34,998 bases of DNA. Origin: an uncultured Microbacterium sp. Lineage in GTDB: Bacteria > Actinomycetota > Actinomycetes > Actinomycetales > Microbacteriaceae. This document shows, piece by piece, positions 1 to 7,595 of the stretch. The number at the start of each line of letters is the position of its first letter. Position 1 is the stretch's first letter. The notes under the pieces were generated by a model. It had not been told where the DNA came from, made no database searches, and saw nothing but the letters and a program-made list of their open reading frames with translations. Both the position numbers and the translations under genes were made by a program. The stretch covers positions 1 to 34,998 of the forward strand of contig NZ_CALTTX010000025.1 in NCBI RefSeq assembly GCF_943912325.1, read 5' to 3'.

Positions 1-943
1 GACGCAGGCGCAGGCCGCGGCGGCTCCGATGCTCATCGCGAGCGACCGCCTCGGCACGGTCACGGCGGCGGGAGTGTCAGCCGCGATCGCCGCTGTCGTC
101 GGGATCCCCGGCGGATCGGTCACGAGCCTGTCGGGCCTCGTCGCGAACCCCGCTCCCGCCTCGCTCACCGACACACCGACCGCCGCGATCACGCAGGGCG
201 CCGCCGCTCTGACGCAGCTCACCGCCGACGCGGCACGCATCGAGCAGTTCTCGCCCGTGCTCGAGACCCCGAGCCTCTTGACGGGTCGCGAGCGCGCCGC
301 GCTGCTCGCGCTCCTCGGCGCGGGATGGGCCGATGCTCCGGATGCCTGGACCACAGCCCTCGCCGCTCACGCCACCGACGTCGACCACACGATCTCGGCC
401 GTGTCGATTCGGCCACTCACGACGATCCAGCTGTTCGGCTCGGAGTCGTTCATTCCCGTCTATGTCGAGAACACCCTGCCGTGGCCGGTCAACGTCACGC
501 TCGAGGCGCGCTCGGGCGACCTGCGCCTCGAAGTCGACCGCTCGACCGAAGTGACCGCTGCACCCCAGGGCAACACACAGGTGCGCATCGGGGTCAAGGC
601 GACCGTCGCGAACGGCGAGGCGTCGCTTCGCATGGACCTGCTCGACCGCACGGGCCAGCAGGTCGGCGCGACGCAGTACGCCGAGGTGTACGTGCGCGCC
701 GAGTGGGAGCGCATCGGCCTCGGTGTGCTCGGCGGCCTCGTGGGGCTGCTGGTCGTGTTCGGCGTGATCCGCACGGTCAGGCGTCGTCGGCGCGCACGGG
801 CGCAGGCCGCGTCGGGCGAGGCGTCTGGCGACGCGGCCGCTGAAGAGAGCGGCGAACCGGGCGCTGAGGCATCCATCGATTCCACCACTACGCCCACGAC
901 CGCGCCGTCACCCGGCGAATCCCCCGAGGTATCCCGTGACTGA
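1..943 (+). CDS. DUF6049-type membrane protein, C-terminal part (5' end outside window)
   Basis: The frame is open from base 2, so the gene begins upstream of the window and only its last ~314 residues are seen. They show an extracytoplasmic region with a beta-sandwich-like stretch (polar, strand-forming residues around 130-220 of the visible part). One transmembrane helix (GLGVLGGLVGLLVVFGVI) follows, then an Arg-rich stop-transfer run (RRRRRAR) and an acidic/Thr-Pro cytoplasmic tail. This layout and the position directly before murJ fit the DUF6049 family of actinobacterial envelope proteins; its role is unknown, presumably linked to cell-wall synthesis. The stop overlaps the murJ start by 8 bp, so the two are probably co-translated. 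The family call is by context and topology and is moderately sure. Confidence 0.75.
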   Translation, partial: TQAQAAAAPMLIASDRLGTVTAAGVSAAIAAVVGIPGGSVTSLSGLVANPAPASLTDTPTAAITQGAAALTQLTADAARIEQFSPVLETPSLLTGRERAALLALLGAGWADAPDAWTTALAAHATDVDHTISAVSIRPLTTIQLFGSESFIPVYVENTLPWPVNVTLEARSGDLRLEVDRSTEVTAAPQGNTQVRIGVKATVANGEASLRMDLLDRTGQQVGATQYAEVYVRAEWERIGLGVLGGLVGLLVVFGVIRTVRRRRRARAQAASGEASGDAAAEESGEPGAEASIDSTTTPTTAPSPGESPEVSRD

Positions 944-2561
944 TTCTCGCGGCGGCCACGCCCGCGCGAGCGCTGTCATCGCGGCCGGAACCCTCGCGTC
1001 GCGCCTCTCGGGGCTGCTGCGCTCGGTCGTGCTCGTCATGGTGGTCGGCTCGTTCGGACCCGTCGCGAACGCGTTCTACCTCTCGAACTCGCTACCGACC
1101 AACATCTACGAGCTCGTGGCCGCGGGAGTGCTCACCGGCATCCTCGTGCCGCAGATCGTGCGCGCGGCCTCACACAGCGACGGGGGGGCGCGCTTCGTCT
1201 CGAAGCTGCTGACCCTCGGCATCATCGTCATGCTTATCGTCACCGGAATCGTGATCGCACTCGCTCCCGCGCTGATCACCCTGTACGCGCCCGAGAGTTC
1301 CGGCGAGACTCGGGCTCTGACGATCGCCTTCGCGTACTGGTGCTTGCCGCAGCTGTTCTTCTATGGGCTGTACGCCTTGCTCGGCGAGATTCTCAACGCC
1401 CGCCGCGCATTCGGCCCCTACACCTGGGCCCCCGTCGTCAACAACGTCGTATCGATCGTCGGGTTCGTGGTGTTCCTGACCCTGTTCGGCGGCTCGCAGA
1501 CGACCGTCTCGACCTGGACGCCCGCAATGATCACCCTGCTCGGCGCGACGGCGACGAGTGGGATCGCCCTGCAGGCACTCGTGCTGCTGCTCTTCTGGCG
1601 GCGCACGGGGCTCGCCTTCCGCCCTGACTTCCGCTGGCGCGGCATGGGCCTGCGCCACATGAGTCGCCTCGCCGGTTGGACGTTCCTCACCGTGCTGATC
1701 GGGCAGGTCGCGGCCCTCGTGCAGCTGCGCGTCATGAGCGCCGCGTCCGGCGGCGACAGTGCGTCGGTCGCGGCCCTGACCAACGCATGGCTGATCTTCA
1801 TGCTCCCCCACTCGATCGTCGCGATGTCGATCTCGACGGCCTTCTTCACGTCCCTCGCCGAAGACGTTGCGGGCGGTCGACGCGAGCGCATCCGCGAGAA
1901 TATCGACGAAAGCGTCCGGGGCCTCTCGGTCTTCGCCTTCGGATTCGCGGCCGCGATCGCCGCGGCATCCGTCCCCCTTTCCCGCGTCTTCAGTGGTGAA
2001 CCCGACAAGGCCGTGCCGCTCGCCGTCGTGCTGTGCTGCTACATCGTCGCGCTCGTGCCCTTCGGGATCCTCGTCGTGGTGCGCCGCGCGTTCTTCGCGT
2101 TCCACGACACGCGCACGCCGCTGTGGTTCACGCTCGTGCAGTGCACGCTCGCGGCGGGAGGCGCCCTGCTCACGGGCTTTTTCGTCAGTCGCGGGATGCT
2201 TCCGCTCGCGCTCCTGGGCGCCGGTATCGCCCTCACGCAGTCGCTCTCGACGTACGTGCAGCTGCCCGTCGCGCTGCGGCTGCTCCGCCGTCACACGGGC
2301 CGGCTCGACCTGCGACCGACGTGGCTGGCGCTCGGACGGTTCCTCGTGGCGGCGGTTCCCGCGCTCGCCGCCGGCTGGGGGGTATTTCTGCTGCTCGGCG
2401 GGCCCGCAGGGTGGACCGTCGCGACGCAGGTGACCGGGGTTCTCGGCGCCGCGATCGTCGGGGGCGCGACCCTCGTCGTCTACGTGGTCGCGCTCGCCGC
2501 GCTGCGCGCCCCCGAGCTCACGGCCGCGTGGCGGGCGGTGCGCCGACGCATCCGTCGCTGA
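936..2561 (+). CDS. murJ: MurJ, lipid II flippase (MviN family)
   Basis: A 541-aa polytopic membrane protein with about 14 hydrophobic segments, of the MurJ/MviN branch of the MOP exporter superfamily. It flips undecaprenyl-linked peptidoglycan precursor (lipid II) to the outer face of the membrane. The N-terminal AGTLASRLSGLLRSVVL segment is characteristic of MurJ, followed by FYLSNSLP and the GILVPQ motif. The C-terminus is a short basic tail after the last helix. There is no fused kinase-like or extracellular domain as in the mycobacterial MviN. The GTG at 936 overlaps the upstream DUF6049-type gene by 8 bp, the arrangement usual in Microbacteriaceae. Confidence 0.93.
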   Translation: MTDSRGGHARASAVIAAGTLASRLSGLLRSVVLVMVVGSFGPVANAFYLSNSLPTNIYELVAAGVLTGILVPQIVRAASHSDGGARFVSKLLTLGIIVMLIVTGIVIALAPALITLYAPESSGETRALTIAFAYWCLPQLFFYGLYALLGEILNARRAFGPYTWAPVVNNVVSIVGFVVFLTLFGGSQTTVSTWTPAMITLLGATATSGIALQALVLLLFWRRTGLAFRPDFRWRGMGLRHMSRLAGWTFLTVLIGQVAALVQLRVMSAASGGDSASVAALTNAWLIFMLPHSIVAMSISTAFFTSLAEDVAGGRRERIRENIDESVRGLSVFAFGFAAAIAAASVPLSRVFSGEPDKAVPLAVVLCCYIVALVPFGILVVVRRAFFAFHDTRTPLWFTLVQCTLAAGGALLTGFFVSRGMLPLALLGAGIALTQSLSTYVQLPVALRLLRRHTGRLDLRPTWLALGRFLVAAVPALAAGWGVFLLLGGPAGWTVATQVTGVLGAAIVGGATLVVYVVALAALRAPELTAAWRAVRRRIRR

Positions 2562-2661
2562 TCTCCTGCTCTGCTCGATCGCACGCCGCACCTTTCCCCG
2601 CTTCTTGCGCACCCCCCACGCACCGCCTACGCACGCGCTGCGCGCCCCGCGTCGAACCCGC

Positions 2662-2688
2662 GGGAATCAGCCCCGCGTACGATGTGTT
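2662..2688 (+). promoter_or_regulatory. SigR/SigH-type promoter of trxB
   Basis: GGAAT at 2663-2667 (preceded by G), a spacer of exactly 18 bases, then GTT at 2686-2688. This matches the published SigR (Streptomyces) / SigH (Mycobacterium) consensus GGAAT-N18-GTT exactly. Transcription would begin about 40 bases before the trxB GTG. A possible housekeeping -10 (TACGAT, 2678-2683) lies inside the spacer but has no good -35. Thioredoxin genes are classic SigR targets, which strengthens the call. Confidence 0.72.
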
Positions 2689-2734
2689 GAGCACACAGAC
2701 GCCCCGGTCGGGGCGCCGCGAGCAAGGAGTCACA

Positions 2735-3712
2735 GTGCGAGACCTCATCATTATCGGTTCGGGCCCGGCGGGTTACACGGCCGCCATCTACGCGGCGCGC
2801 GCGAACCTCTCGCCCCTGCTGATCGCGAGCTCGGTCGAGGCCGGCGGCGAGCTGATGAACACGACCGAGGTCGAGAACTTCCCGGGCTTCCCCGAGGGCG
2901 TGCAGGGCCCCGAATTGATGGACAAGCTGCAGCAGCAGGCCGAGAAGTTCGGCACCGAGGTCGTCTACGACGACGTGCGCGAGCTGGCCCTGGATAGCCC
3001 CGTCAAGCGCGTCACCCTCGGCCGCGGCGAGACCGTCGAGGCACGCGCCGTGATCTTTGCGACCGGCTCGGCGTACCGCAAGCTCGGATTGCCGGGCGAA
3101 GAGCGCCTGTCGGGTCACGGCGTCTCGTGGTGTGCGACGTGCGACGGCTTCTTCTTCCGCGAGCAGACGATCGCAGTCATCGGCGGCGGCGACTCGGCGA
3201 TGGAAGAGGCCACGTTCCTCACCCGCTTCGCATCGAAGGTCTACGTGATCCACCGCCGCAGCGAGCTGCGCGCGTCGAAGATCATGCAGCAGCGCGCGTT
3301 CGACAACCCCAAGATCGAGTTCATCTGGAACGCCGACGTCGCCGACATCATGGGCGATGGCAAGGTCGAGGGCGTCGTCTTGCGCTCGACGGTCGATGGT
3401 TCGGAGTGGTCAGTTCCCCTCGATGGCGTCTTCGTCGCGATCGGCAACGACCCGCGCACGCACCTCGTGCACGATCAATTGACATTGACGGATGCCGGGA
3501 CGATCTGGGTCGACGGACGCTCGTCGCGCACCTCGGTAGAGGGCGTCTTTGCTGCGGGCGATGTGATCGATCCGACGTATCGGCAGGCGGTCACGGCCGC
3601 GGCATCCGGCACCGTCGCTGCTCTCGACGCCGAGCACTTCCTCGCGTCGATCGACGAGGCGGGCGCTCCTGAGCGCGACGCCGACGAGATCGCGGGGCGC
3701 CCGGGCGCCTGA
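2735..3712 (+). CDS. trxB: Thioredoxin reductase TrxB
   Basis: A 325-aa low-molecular-weight FAD/NADPH thioredoxin reductase; it passes electrons from NADPH to TrxA in the cytoplasm. The FAD-binding motif GSGPAG lies at residues 8-13, the redox pair CATC at C133/C136, the NADPH motif GGGDSA after it, and the C-terminal FAD motif GVFAAGDV near the end. The frame is open far upstream (to about 2033), but the family begins right before the FAD motif. The GTG at 2735 has AAGGAG 5 bases upstream (2724-2729), so this start was chosen. It lies 121 bp before trxA and is driven by a SigR-type promoter. The last ~20 residues are acidic and probably variable. Confidence 0.95.
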   Translation: MRDLIIIGSGPAGYTAAIYAARANLSPLLIASSVEAGGELMNTTEVENFPGFPEGVQGPELMDKLQQQAEKFGTEVVYDDVRELALDSPVKRVTLGRGETVEARAVIFATGSAYRKLGLPGEERLSGHGVSWCATCDGFFFREQTIAVIGGGDSAMEEATFLTRFASKVYVIHRRSELRASKIMQQRAFDNPKIEFIWNADVADIMGDGKVEGVVLRSTVDGSEWSVPLDGVFVAIGNDPRTHLVHDQLTLTDAGTIWVDGRSSRTSVEGVFAAGDVIDPTYRQAVTAAASGTVAALDAEHFLASIDEAGAPERDADEIAGRPGA

Positions 3713-3753
3713 AGCCCGGCGCTTGCCTCGGTGCCGACCCGGGCGCATGCTCG

Positions 3754-3779
3754 GGAACATCGAGCGGCGCTTGCGTGTT
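3754..3779 (+). promoter_or_regulatory. SigR/SigH-type promoter of trxA
   Basis: GGAAC at 3754-3758, an 18-base spacer, and GTT at 3777-3779, in the trxB-trxA gap. It differs from the SigR consensus only in the last -35 base, and GGAAC is a common variant among ECF sigma targets. It would give trxA its own thiol-stress promoter besides read-through from trxB. Confidence 0.6.
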
Positions 3780-3833
3780 TGATCAGCTGACAGACTTTCC
3801 GGCCGCCGTGGCCGGCTTATCGAAGGAGACGAA

Positions 3834-4157
3834 ATGACTGCGAAGGCAACGACGTCGACGACGTTCGACCAAGACGTGCTGCAGGCCGATGGCACCGTGC
3901 TGGTGGACTTCTGGGCCGAGTGGTGCGGCCCGTGTCGCATGGTTGCGCCCGTGCTGGACGAGATCCAGAGCGAGCACGCCGACAAGATCACGATCCTCAA
4001 GGTGAACGTCGACGAGAACCCCGACCTCGCCATGAAGTACCAGATCACGTCGATCCCCGCCATGAAGGTGTTCTCGGGCGGTCAGGAGCGCAAGACGATC
4101 ATCGGCGCCAAGCCGAAGTTCGCGCTCGAGCAGGACCTCGCCGAGTTCCTCGGCTGA
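3834..4157 (+). CDS. trxA: Thioredoxin TrxA
   Basis: A 107-aa thioredoxin, the usual length, which reduces cytoplasmic protein disulfides and is recharged by TrxB. The active site WCGPCR has C31 and C34, the preceding VDFWAEW strand is typical, and the cis-proline loop is TSIPAM. The ATG has AAGGAG (3823-3828) 5 bases upstream, a strong ribosome site. It follows trxB in the same direction with its own SigR-like promoter. No signal peptide is present. Confidence 0.97.
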   Translation: MTAKATTSTTFDQDVLQADGTVLVDFWAEWCGPCRMVAPVLDEIQSEHADKITILKVNVDENPDLAMKYQITSIPAMKVFSGGQERKTIIGAKPKFALEQDLAEFLG

Positions 4158-4191
4158 CCTGCTCCGTTTTTCTGCTCGATCCGAGGGCGCA

Positions 4192-4207
4192 TGTTTCACG
4201 TGAAACG
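4192..4207. other. parS site 1
   Basis: TGTTTCACGTGAAACG matches the conserved ParB-binding centromere site TGTTTCACGTGAAACA in 15 of 16 positions. It is flanked by GGGCGCA (4185-4191) and its complement TGCGCCC (4208-4214), making a 30-bp near-perfect palindrome just after trxA. Confidence 0.93.
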
Positions 4208-4216
4208 TGCGCCCCC

Positions 4217-4401
4217 GGTCGTTGAGCGCAGCCGAAACGACCCCACCGACCCCCGGTCGTTGAGCGCCCTTCGACTCGCTTCGCTCGCTCAGGAACCGCT
4301 TGGGGACCAACTCCCGGTCGTTGAGCGCAGCCGAAACGACCCGACCCGACCCGAGGGCCCGACTCCCGGTCGTTGAGTGAGCGCAGCGAGCCGAAACGAC
4401 C
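4217..4401. repeat. Short inverted-repeat family between trxA and parB
   Basis: Four elements lie here, at 4217-4242, 4255-4297, 4316-4341 and 4368-4401. The simple form has arms GGTCGTT and AACGACC around a loop GAGCGCAGCCGA. The second copy is a hybrid whose right half is CCTTCGACTCGCTTCGCTCG followed by CTCAGG. The fourth carries an 8-base longer loop. They fill the 264 bases between the convergent trxA and parB genes and could form RNA hairpins that end transcription from either side. No gene is seen here. Confidence 0.8.
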
Positions 4402-4421
4402 CCCTCACCCCCAGAACAACC

Positions 4422-5390
4422 TCACCCGAAGGCCGAGTCCTCACCCAGCTCCGCGAGAATCCGGTTCAGGTCTTGAATCGTCGCAAAATCAACGATGATC
4501 TGGCCTTTTTTTGCCGCCAGCGAGATCTTGACACGCGTGTCGAGTCGGTCACCGAGCCGCTCGGCGATCTCGTCGAGGTGCGCCATCCGGCCACCCGCCT
4601 TCGGCTTCGCCCGAGCCGGAGCCACCGGCTTCGTGCCTTTCGCCGCGGCTTCGGCGGCGCGCACCGACAGATCCTCATTGACGATCTTGTCGGCAAGGCG
4701 CTGCATGCTCTCCGCTTCGCTGAGCGACAGGATCGCGCGCGCGTGACCCGCACTCAGCACGCCGGCCGCGACGCGCTGCTGCACGGGTACTGGCAGCTTC
4801 AGCAGCCGAATCGTGTTGCTGATCTGCGGGCGCGATCGTCCGATCCGCTCGGCGAGCTGCTCGTGCGTGATCCCGAAGTCCTCGAGCAACTGCTGGTAGG
4901 CCGAGGCCTCTTCGAGCGGGTTGAGTTGCGCCCGGTGCAAGTTCTCGAGCAGCGCGTCGCGCAGCAGATCCTCGTCGGCCGTATCGCGCACGATCGCGGG
5001 AATGGCAGCGAGCCCCGCTTCACGCGAAGCCCGGGTGCGCCGCTCCCCCATGATCAGCTCGTACGTGCCGTCCTCGGCCTGCGGCCGCACCACGATCGGT
5101 TGCAGCACGCCGAACTCGCGCACACTGTGGACGAGCTCGGCGAGGTCGTCGGCGTCGAAGTTCGTGCGCGGCTGCCGACGGTTCGGCACGACGTTGTGCG
5201 GGTCAACCTCGATCAGGCGGGCGCCGGGGATCGCCTGGAGTCCTTCACTCGCGGCCTGAGCCGAGGCATCCGTCGACCCACTCTTGCTCGAATCGGGAAA
5301 GAAGACGTCCACCGGACGCGCCGTCGCCGGCTCACTCGTCGGGATCAGGGCGCCGATTCCGCGGCCCAAGCCGGTTCGCTTCGTGGCCAT
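4422..5390 (-). CDS. parB: ParB, chromosome-partitioning protein (parS-binding CTPase)
   Basis: A 322-aa ParB/Spo0J-type protein that loads at parS, slides as a CTP clamp and is moved by ParA, segregating the replication origin. The N-terminus KRTGLGRGIGALIP is the typical ParA-contact region. The ParB/Srx domain holds the GERRTRASR motif (CTP binding) near residues 115-125, followed by the helix-turn-helix AERIGRSRPQISNTIRLLKL and a C-terminal dimerisation part. Its ATG overlaps the parA TAA by one base (TAATG), so the two are translationally coupled. Five parS sites lie within 4.2-7.6 kb. Confidence 0.96.
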   Translation of the reverse strand: MATKRTGLGRGIGALIPTSEPATARPVDVFFPDSSKSGSTDASAQAASEGLQAIPGARLIEVDPHNVVPNRRQPRTNFDADDLAELVHSVREFGVLQPIVVRPQAEDGTYELIMGERRTRASREAGLAAIPAIVRDTADEDLLRDALLENLHRAQLNPLEEASAYQQLLEDFGITHEQLAERIGRSRPQISNTIRLLKLPVPVQQRVAAGVLSAGHARAILSLSEAESMQRLADKIVNEDLSVRAAEAAAKGTKPVAPARAKPKAGGRMAHLDEIAERLGDRLDTRVKISLAAKKGQIIVDFATIQDLNRILAELGEDSAFG

Positions 5391-6373
5391 TAGTGGGCTC
5401 CTTGCTGCTGGGAATCGGAATCGCGAGTGGATGCTGCATGCTCTGCCTCTACCGAGGAGGCATCACGCGCCGCCACGCGATCGAGGATCTCGAATGCCGC
5501 CTCGCGATAGGCGACGGCGCCGGCCGAACCGGGGTCGTACGCGATCACTGTCTGGCCGAAACTCGGTGCCTCGGAGACGCGGACGGAGCGCGGGATCACA
5601 GCATCCAGCACCTCATCGGTGAAGTGACCGCGCACCTCTTCTGCCACCTGCTGCGCAAGTCGCGTACGCGAGTCGTACATCGTCAGCAGGATGGTCGAAA
5701 TGTGGAGCTGCGGGTTGAGGTGCTTCTGGATCATGCCGATACTGCCCACGAGCTGGCTCAGGCCCTCGAGCGCGTAATACTCGCACTGAATCGGGATGAG
5801 GACCTGGCCCGCTGCGGTGAACGCGTTAATCGTCAAGAGGCCGAGCGAGGGTGGGCAGTCGATGATGACGACATCGATGTGCGGGTGGGAACCGTCGGCC
5901 AGGTATGCCTCGAGCGCCCCGCGGAGGCGATGCTCGCGCGCGACGAGCGACACTAGCTCGATCTCGGCCCCCGCGAGGTGGATCGTGCTCGGGGCGCAGA
6001 GCAAGAACTCCGACTCGGGGCTCTGCTGGATGACCTCTGCGAGCGGGGTCTCTTCAATGAGCACGTCATAGATGCTCGGTACGTCGGCGTGGTGTTCGAC
6101 GCCGAGAGCGGTCGATGCGTTGCCCTGAGGATCGAGGTCGATGACGAGTACGTGGGCGCCTGCCGCCGCAAACGCCGCGGCGAGGTTCACGGCGGTCGTC
6201 GTCTTGCCGACCCCGCCCTTTTGGTTCGAGATCGTGAAGACCTGCGTCTCACGCGGGAGCACTGTGGTGCGGGCTTGGAGGGCCGCCCGACGAGAGCTCA
6301 GATCCGCGAGTTCACGGGCCAAGGGGGTGTCATAGACCGCTCCCCCGGCACCCTGGCCATCGCTTGGTTTCAC
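5390..6373 (-). CDS. parA: ParA, chromosome-partitioning ATPase
   Basis: A ParA/Soj Walker-type ATPase, about 327 aa, that binds the nucleoid non-specifically and pulls ParB-parS complexes. The deviant Walker A motif KGGVGKTTTA starts at residue 52 of the chosen start. DLDPQGNAS and the CPPSLGLLTINA motif follow. The GTG at 6373 is preceded by GGAG (plus-strand 6382-6385) with 8 bases between. This GTG lies inside parS site 2, so ParB bound there could block initiation. GTG 6382, or an in-frame ATG at 6556 inside parS site 3, are alternative starts. The latter would add a repeat-encoded N-terminus that looks non-native. Confidence 0.93.
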   Translation of the reverse strand: MKPSDGQGAGGAVYDTPLARELADLSSRRAALQARTTVLPRETQVFTISNQKGGVGKTTTAVNLAAAFAAAGAHVLVIDLDPQGNASTALGVEHHADVPSIYDVLIEETPLAEVIQQSPESEFLLCAPSTIHLAGAEIELVSLVAREHRLRGALEAYLADGSHPHIDVVIIDCPPSLGLLTINAFTAAGQVLIPIQCEYYALEGLSQLVGSIGMIQKHLNPQLHISTILLTMYDSRTRLAQQVAEEVRGHFTDEVLDAVIPRSVRVSEAPSFGQTVIAYDPGSAGAVAYREAAFEILDRVAARDASSVEAEHAASTRDSDSQQQGAH

Positions 6374-6381
6374 GTGAAACA
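6366..6381. other. parS site 2, overlapping the parA start
   Basis: GGTTTCACGTGAAACA matches the parS consensus in 15 of 16 positions. It covers the GTG at 6373 chosen as the parA start and part of the spacer from its ribosome site. Confidence 0.93.
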
Positions 6382-6439
6382 CTCCGCTCGTTTCGGGAAC
6401 ACTCCACTCTATGCGCTCGACCCCCCGGTCGCTGAGCCC

Positions 6440-6537
6440 GGTCGCTGAGCGAAGCCGAAGCGACCCCACACTCCCGGTCGCTGAGCGAAGCCGAAGCGAC
6501 CCCACACTCCCGGTCGCTGAGCGAAGCCGAAGCGACG
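6440..6537. repeat. 36-bp tandem repeat upstream of parA
   Basis: Three copies of the inverted-repeat element (arms GGTCGCT/AGCGACC, loop GAGCGAAGCCGA) start at 6440, 6476 and 6512 with a constant 36-bp period; the last is cut at one end. A partial copy lies at 6427-6437. As 36 is a multiple of three, the parA reading frame stays open across them, reading repeated SLRLRSATGSVG on the minus strand. Confidence 0.85.
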
Positions 6538-6539
6538 AA

Positions 6540-6555
6540 CGTTTCACGTGAAACA
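6540..6555. other. parS site 3
   Basis: CGTTTCACGTGAAACA, 15 of 16 positions of the parS consensus. It directly abuts the 36-bp tandem repeats, about 170 bp upstream of parA. Confidence 0.93.
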
Positions 6556-6568
6556 TCGCCACTCATCA

Positions 6569-6754
6569 CTTCGTCTCGCTCCGCTCGCTCAGTGACCGGG
6601 GTCGGGCGGTAGTGGAGCGAAGCCACCCTTCGTCTCGCTCCGCTCGCTCAGGAACCGGTGGGGGTCCCGGTCGCTGAGTGAAGCCGTCCTTCGACTCGCT
6701 ACGCTCGCTCAGGAACCGAGCTTCACCGGTCGCTGAGCGCAGCCGAAGCGACGA
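6569..6754. repeat. Inverted-repeat family between parA and the GIY-YIG gene
   Basis: Further copies of the same repeat family: CTTCGTCTCGCTCCGCTCG-type elements at 6569-6599 and 6628-6658, a hybrid at 6668-6719, and a simple GGTCGCT...AGCGACG element at 6728-6753. The 414 bases from 6374 to 6787 hold parS 2 and 3 plus these repeats. No gene or clear promoter is seen. Confidence 0.75.
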
Positions 6755-6787
6755 ACCAGTGTCGGAGGCATCCACCACACTGCTCCC

Positions 6788-7069
6788 ATGGCTTACGTTT
6801 ACATGCTCCGCTGTGCCGACGACACCCTGTACACCGGCAGTACGACGGACCTCGACCGGCGCGTGTTGCAGCATCAGATCGGTGAGGGCTCGGAGTACAC
6901 GAAGGCCCGCTTGCCCGTGGTGCTCGTGTGGCATCAGTGGTTCGAGCGCGTAGACGACGCCTTCGCGTGGGAGAAGCGGATTCAGGGTTGGTCGCGTGCG
7001 AAGAAGCATGCCTTCGCCGTGGGTGGTGTTGAGGCCATCCGTGGGTGGAGTGCTCGAAGGAGGGCGTAG
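6788..7069 (+). CDS. GIY-YIG domain protein (YhbQ/UPF0213-like)
   Basis: A 93-aa single-domain GIY-YIG protein. The first strand VYMLRCADDTLYTGSTTDLDRR carries the variant GIY/YIG positions (VYML...LYTG), an Arg follows in RRVLQHQ, and AFAWEKRIQGWSRAKK is the family's conserved C-terminal helix with a Glu in the metal-binding position. Small proteins of this family are putative nucleases of unsettled role, possibly in DNA repair. It stands alone on the plus strand between two blocks of inverted repeats. No strong ribosome site is seen near the ATG. Confidence 0.88.
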   Translation: MAYVYMLRCADDTLYTGSTTDLDRRVLQHQIGEGSEYTKARLPVVLVWHQWFERVDDAFAWEKRIQGWSRAKKHAFAVGGVEAIRGWSARRRA

Positions 7070-7070
7070 C

Positions 7071-7590
7071 CGCTTCGGCTCGCTACGCTCGCTCAGCGAC
7101 CGGGGATGTACCGGTCGTTGAGCGCAGCCGAAACGACAACAACACTGCGGTCGTTGAGCGCAGCCGAAACGACCTCAGAATCACCGCGGGCGCTTCGGCT
7201 CACTTCGTTCCCTCAGCGACCGGGATGTATTGCTCCCTGAGCGAGCGAAGCGAGTCGAAGGGACGGTCGTTGAGCGAAGCCGAAACGACAACCACACTGC
7301 GGTCGTTGAGCGCAGCCGAAACGACAACCACACTGCGGCGGGCGCTTCGGCTCACTTCGTTCGCTCAGCGACCGACCACCGTTTCACGTGAAACATCCGG
7401 AGCCAACGCTCGGCTCGCTACGCTCGCTCAGCGACCAGGGATGTATTGCTCCCCGAGCGAGCGAAGCGAGTCGAGGAGTCGGTCGTTGAGCGCAGCCGAA
7501 ACGACAACAACACCGCGGTCGTTGAGCGCAGCCGAAACGACCTCAGAATCACCGCGGACGCTTCGGCTCGCTGTGCTCACTCAGCGAACG
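7071..7590. repeat. Dense array of inverted repeats between the GIY-YIG gene and rsmG
   Basis: About a dozen copies of two related element types. Simple elements with arms GGTCGTT/AACGACC start near 7113, 7149, 7265, 7301, 7481 and 7517. Longer elements of the type CCTGAGCGAGCGAAGCGAG, or its complement, lie near 7071, 7191, 7234, 7340, 7409 and 7447. A 77-bp segment at 7113-7189 recurs at 7481-7557 with one difference, so the array grew by duplication. The 561 bases from 7070 to 7630 contain this array and parS 4 and 5. Reading frames through it are repeat-encoded and not credible genes. Confidence 0.82.
7380..7395. other. parS site 4
   Basis: CGTTTCACGTGAAACA, 15 of 16 consensus positions, within the repeat array. 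Confidence 0.93.
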
Positions 7591-7595
7591 ACGCC

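Noticed and set aside
2033..2734. Long in-frame extension upstream of trxB
   Set aside because: It runs through murJ in another frame and is Arg/Ala-rich. TrxB homologues begin right before the FAD motif, and AAGGAG precedes the GTG at 2735.
6374..6562. Longer ParA starting at 6556 or 6562
   Set aside because: The extra N-terminus is encoded by parS and intergenic repeats. The GTG at 6373 has a better-placed ribosome site.
7071..7590. Repeat array considered as CRISPR
   Set aside because: Repeats are palindromic, occur in both orientations, vary in length, have irregular spacing and no unique spacers, and no cas genes are near.
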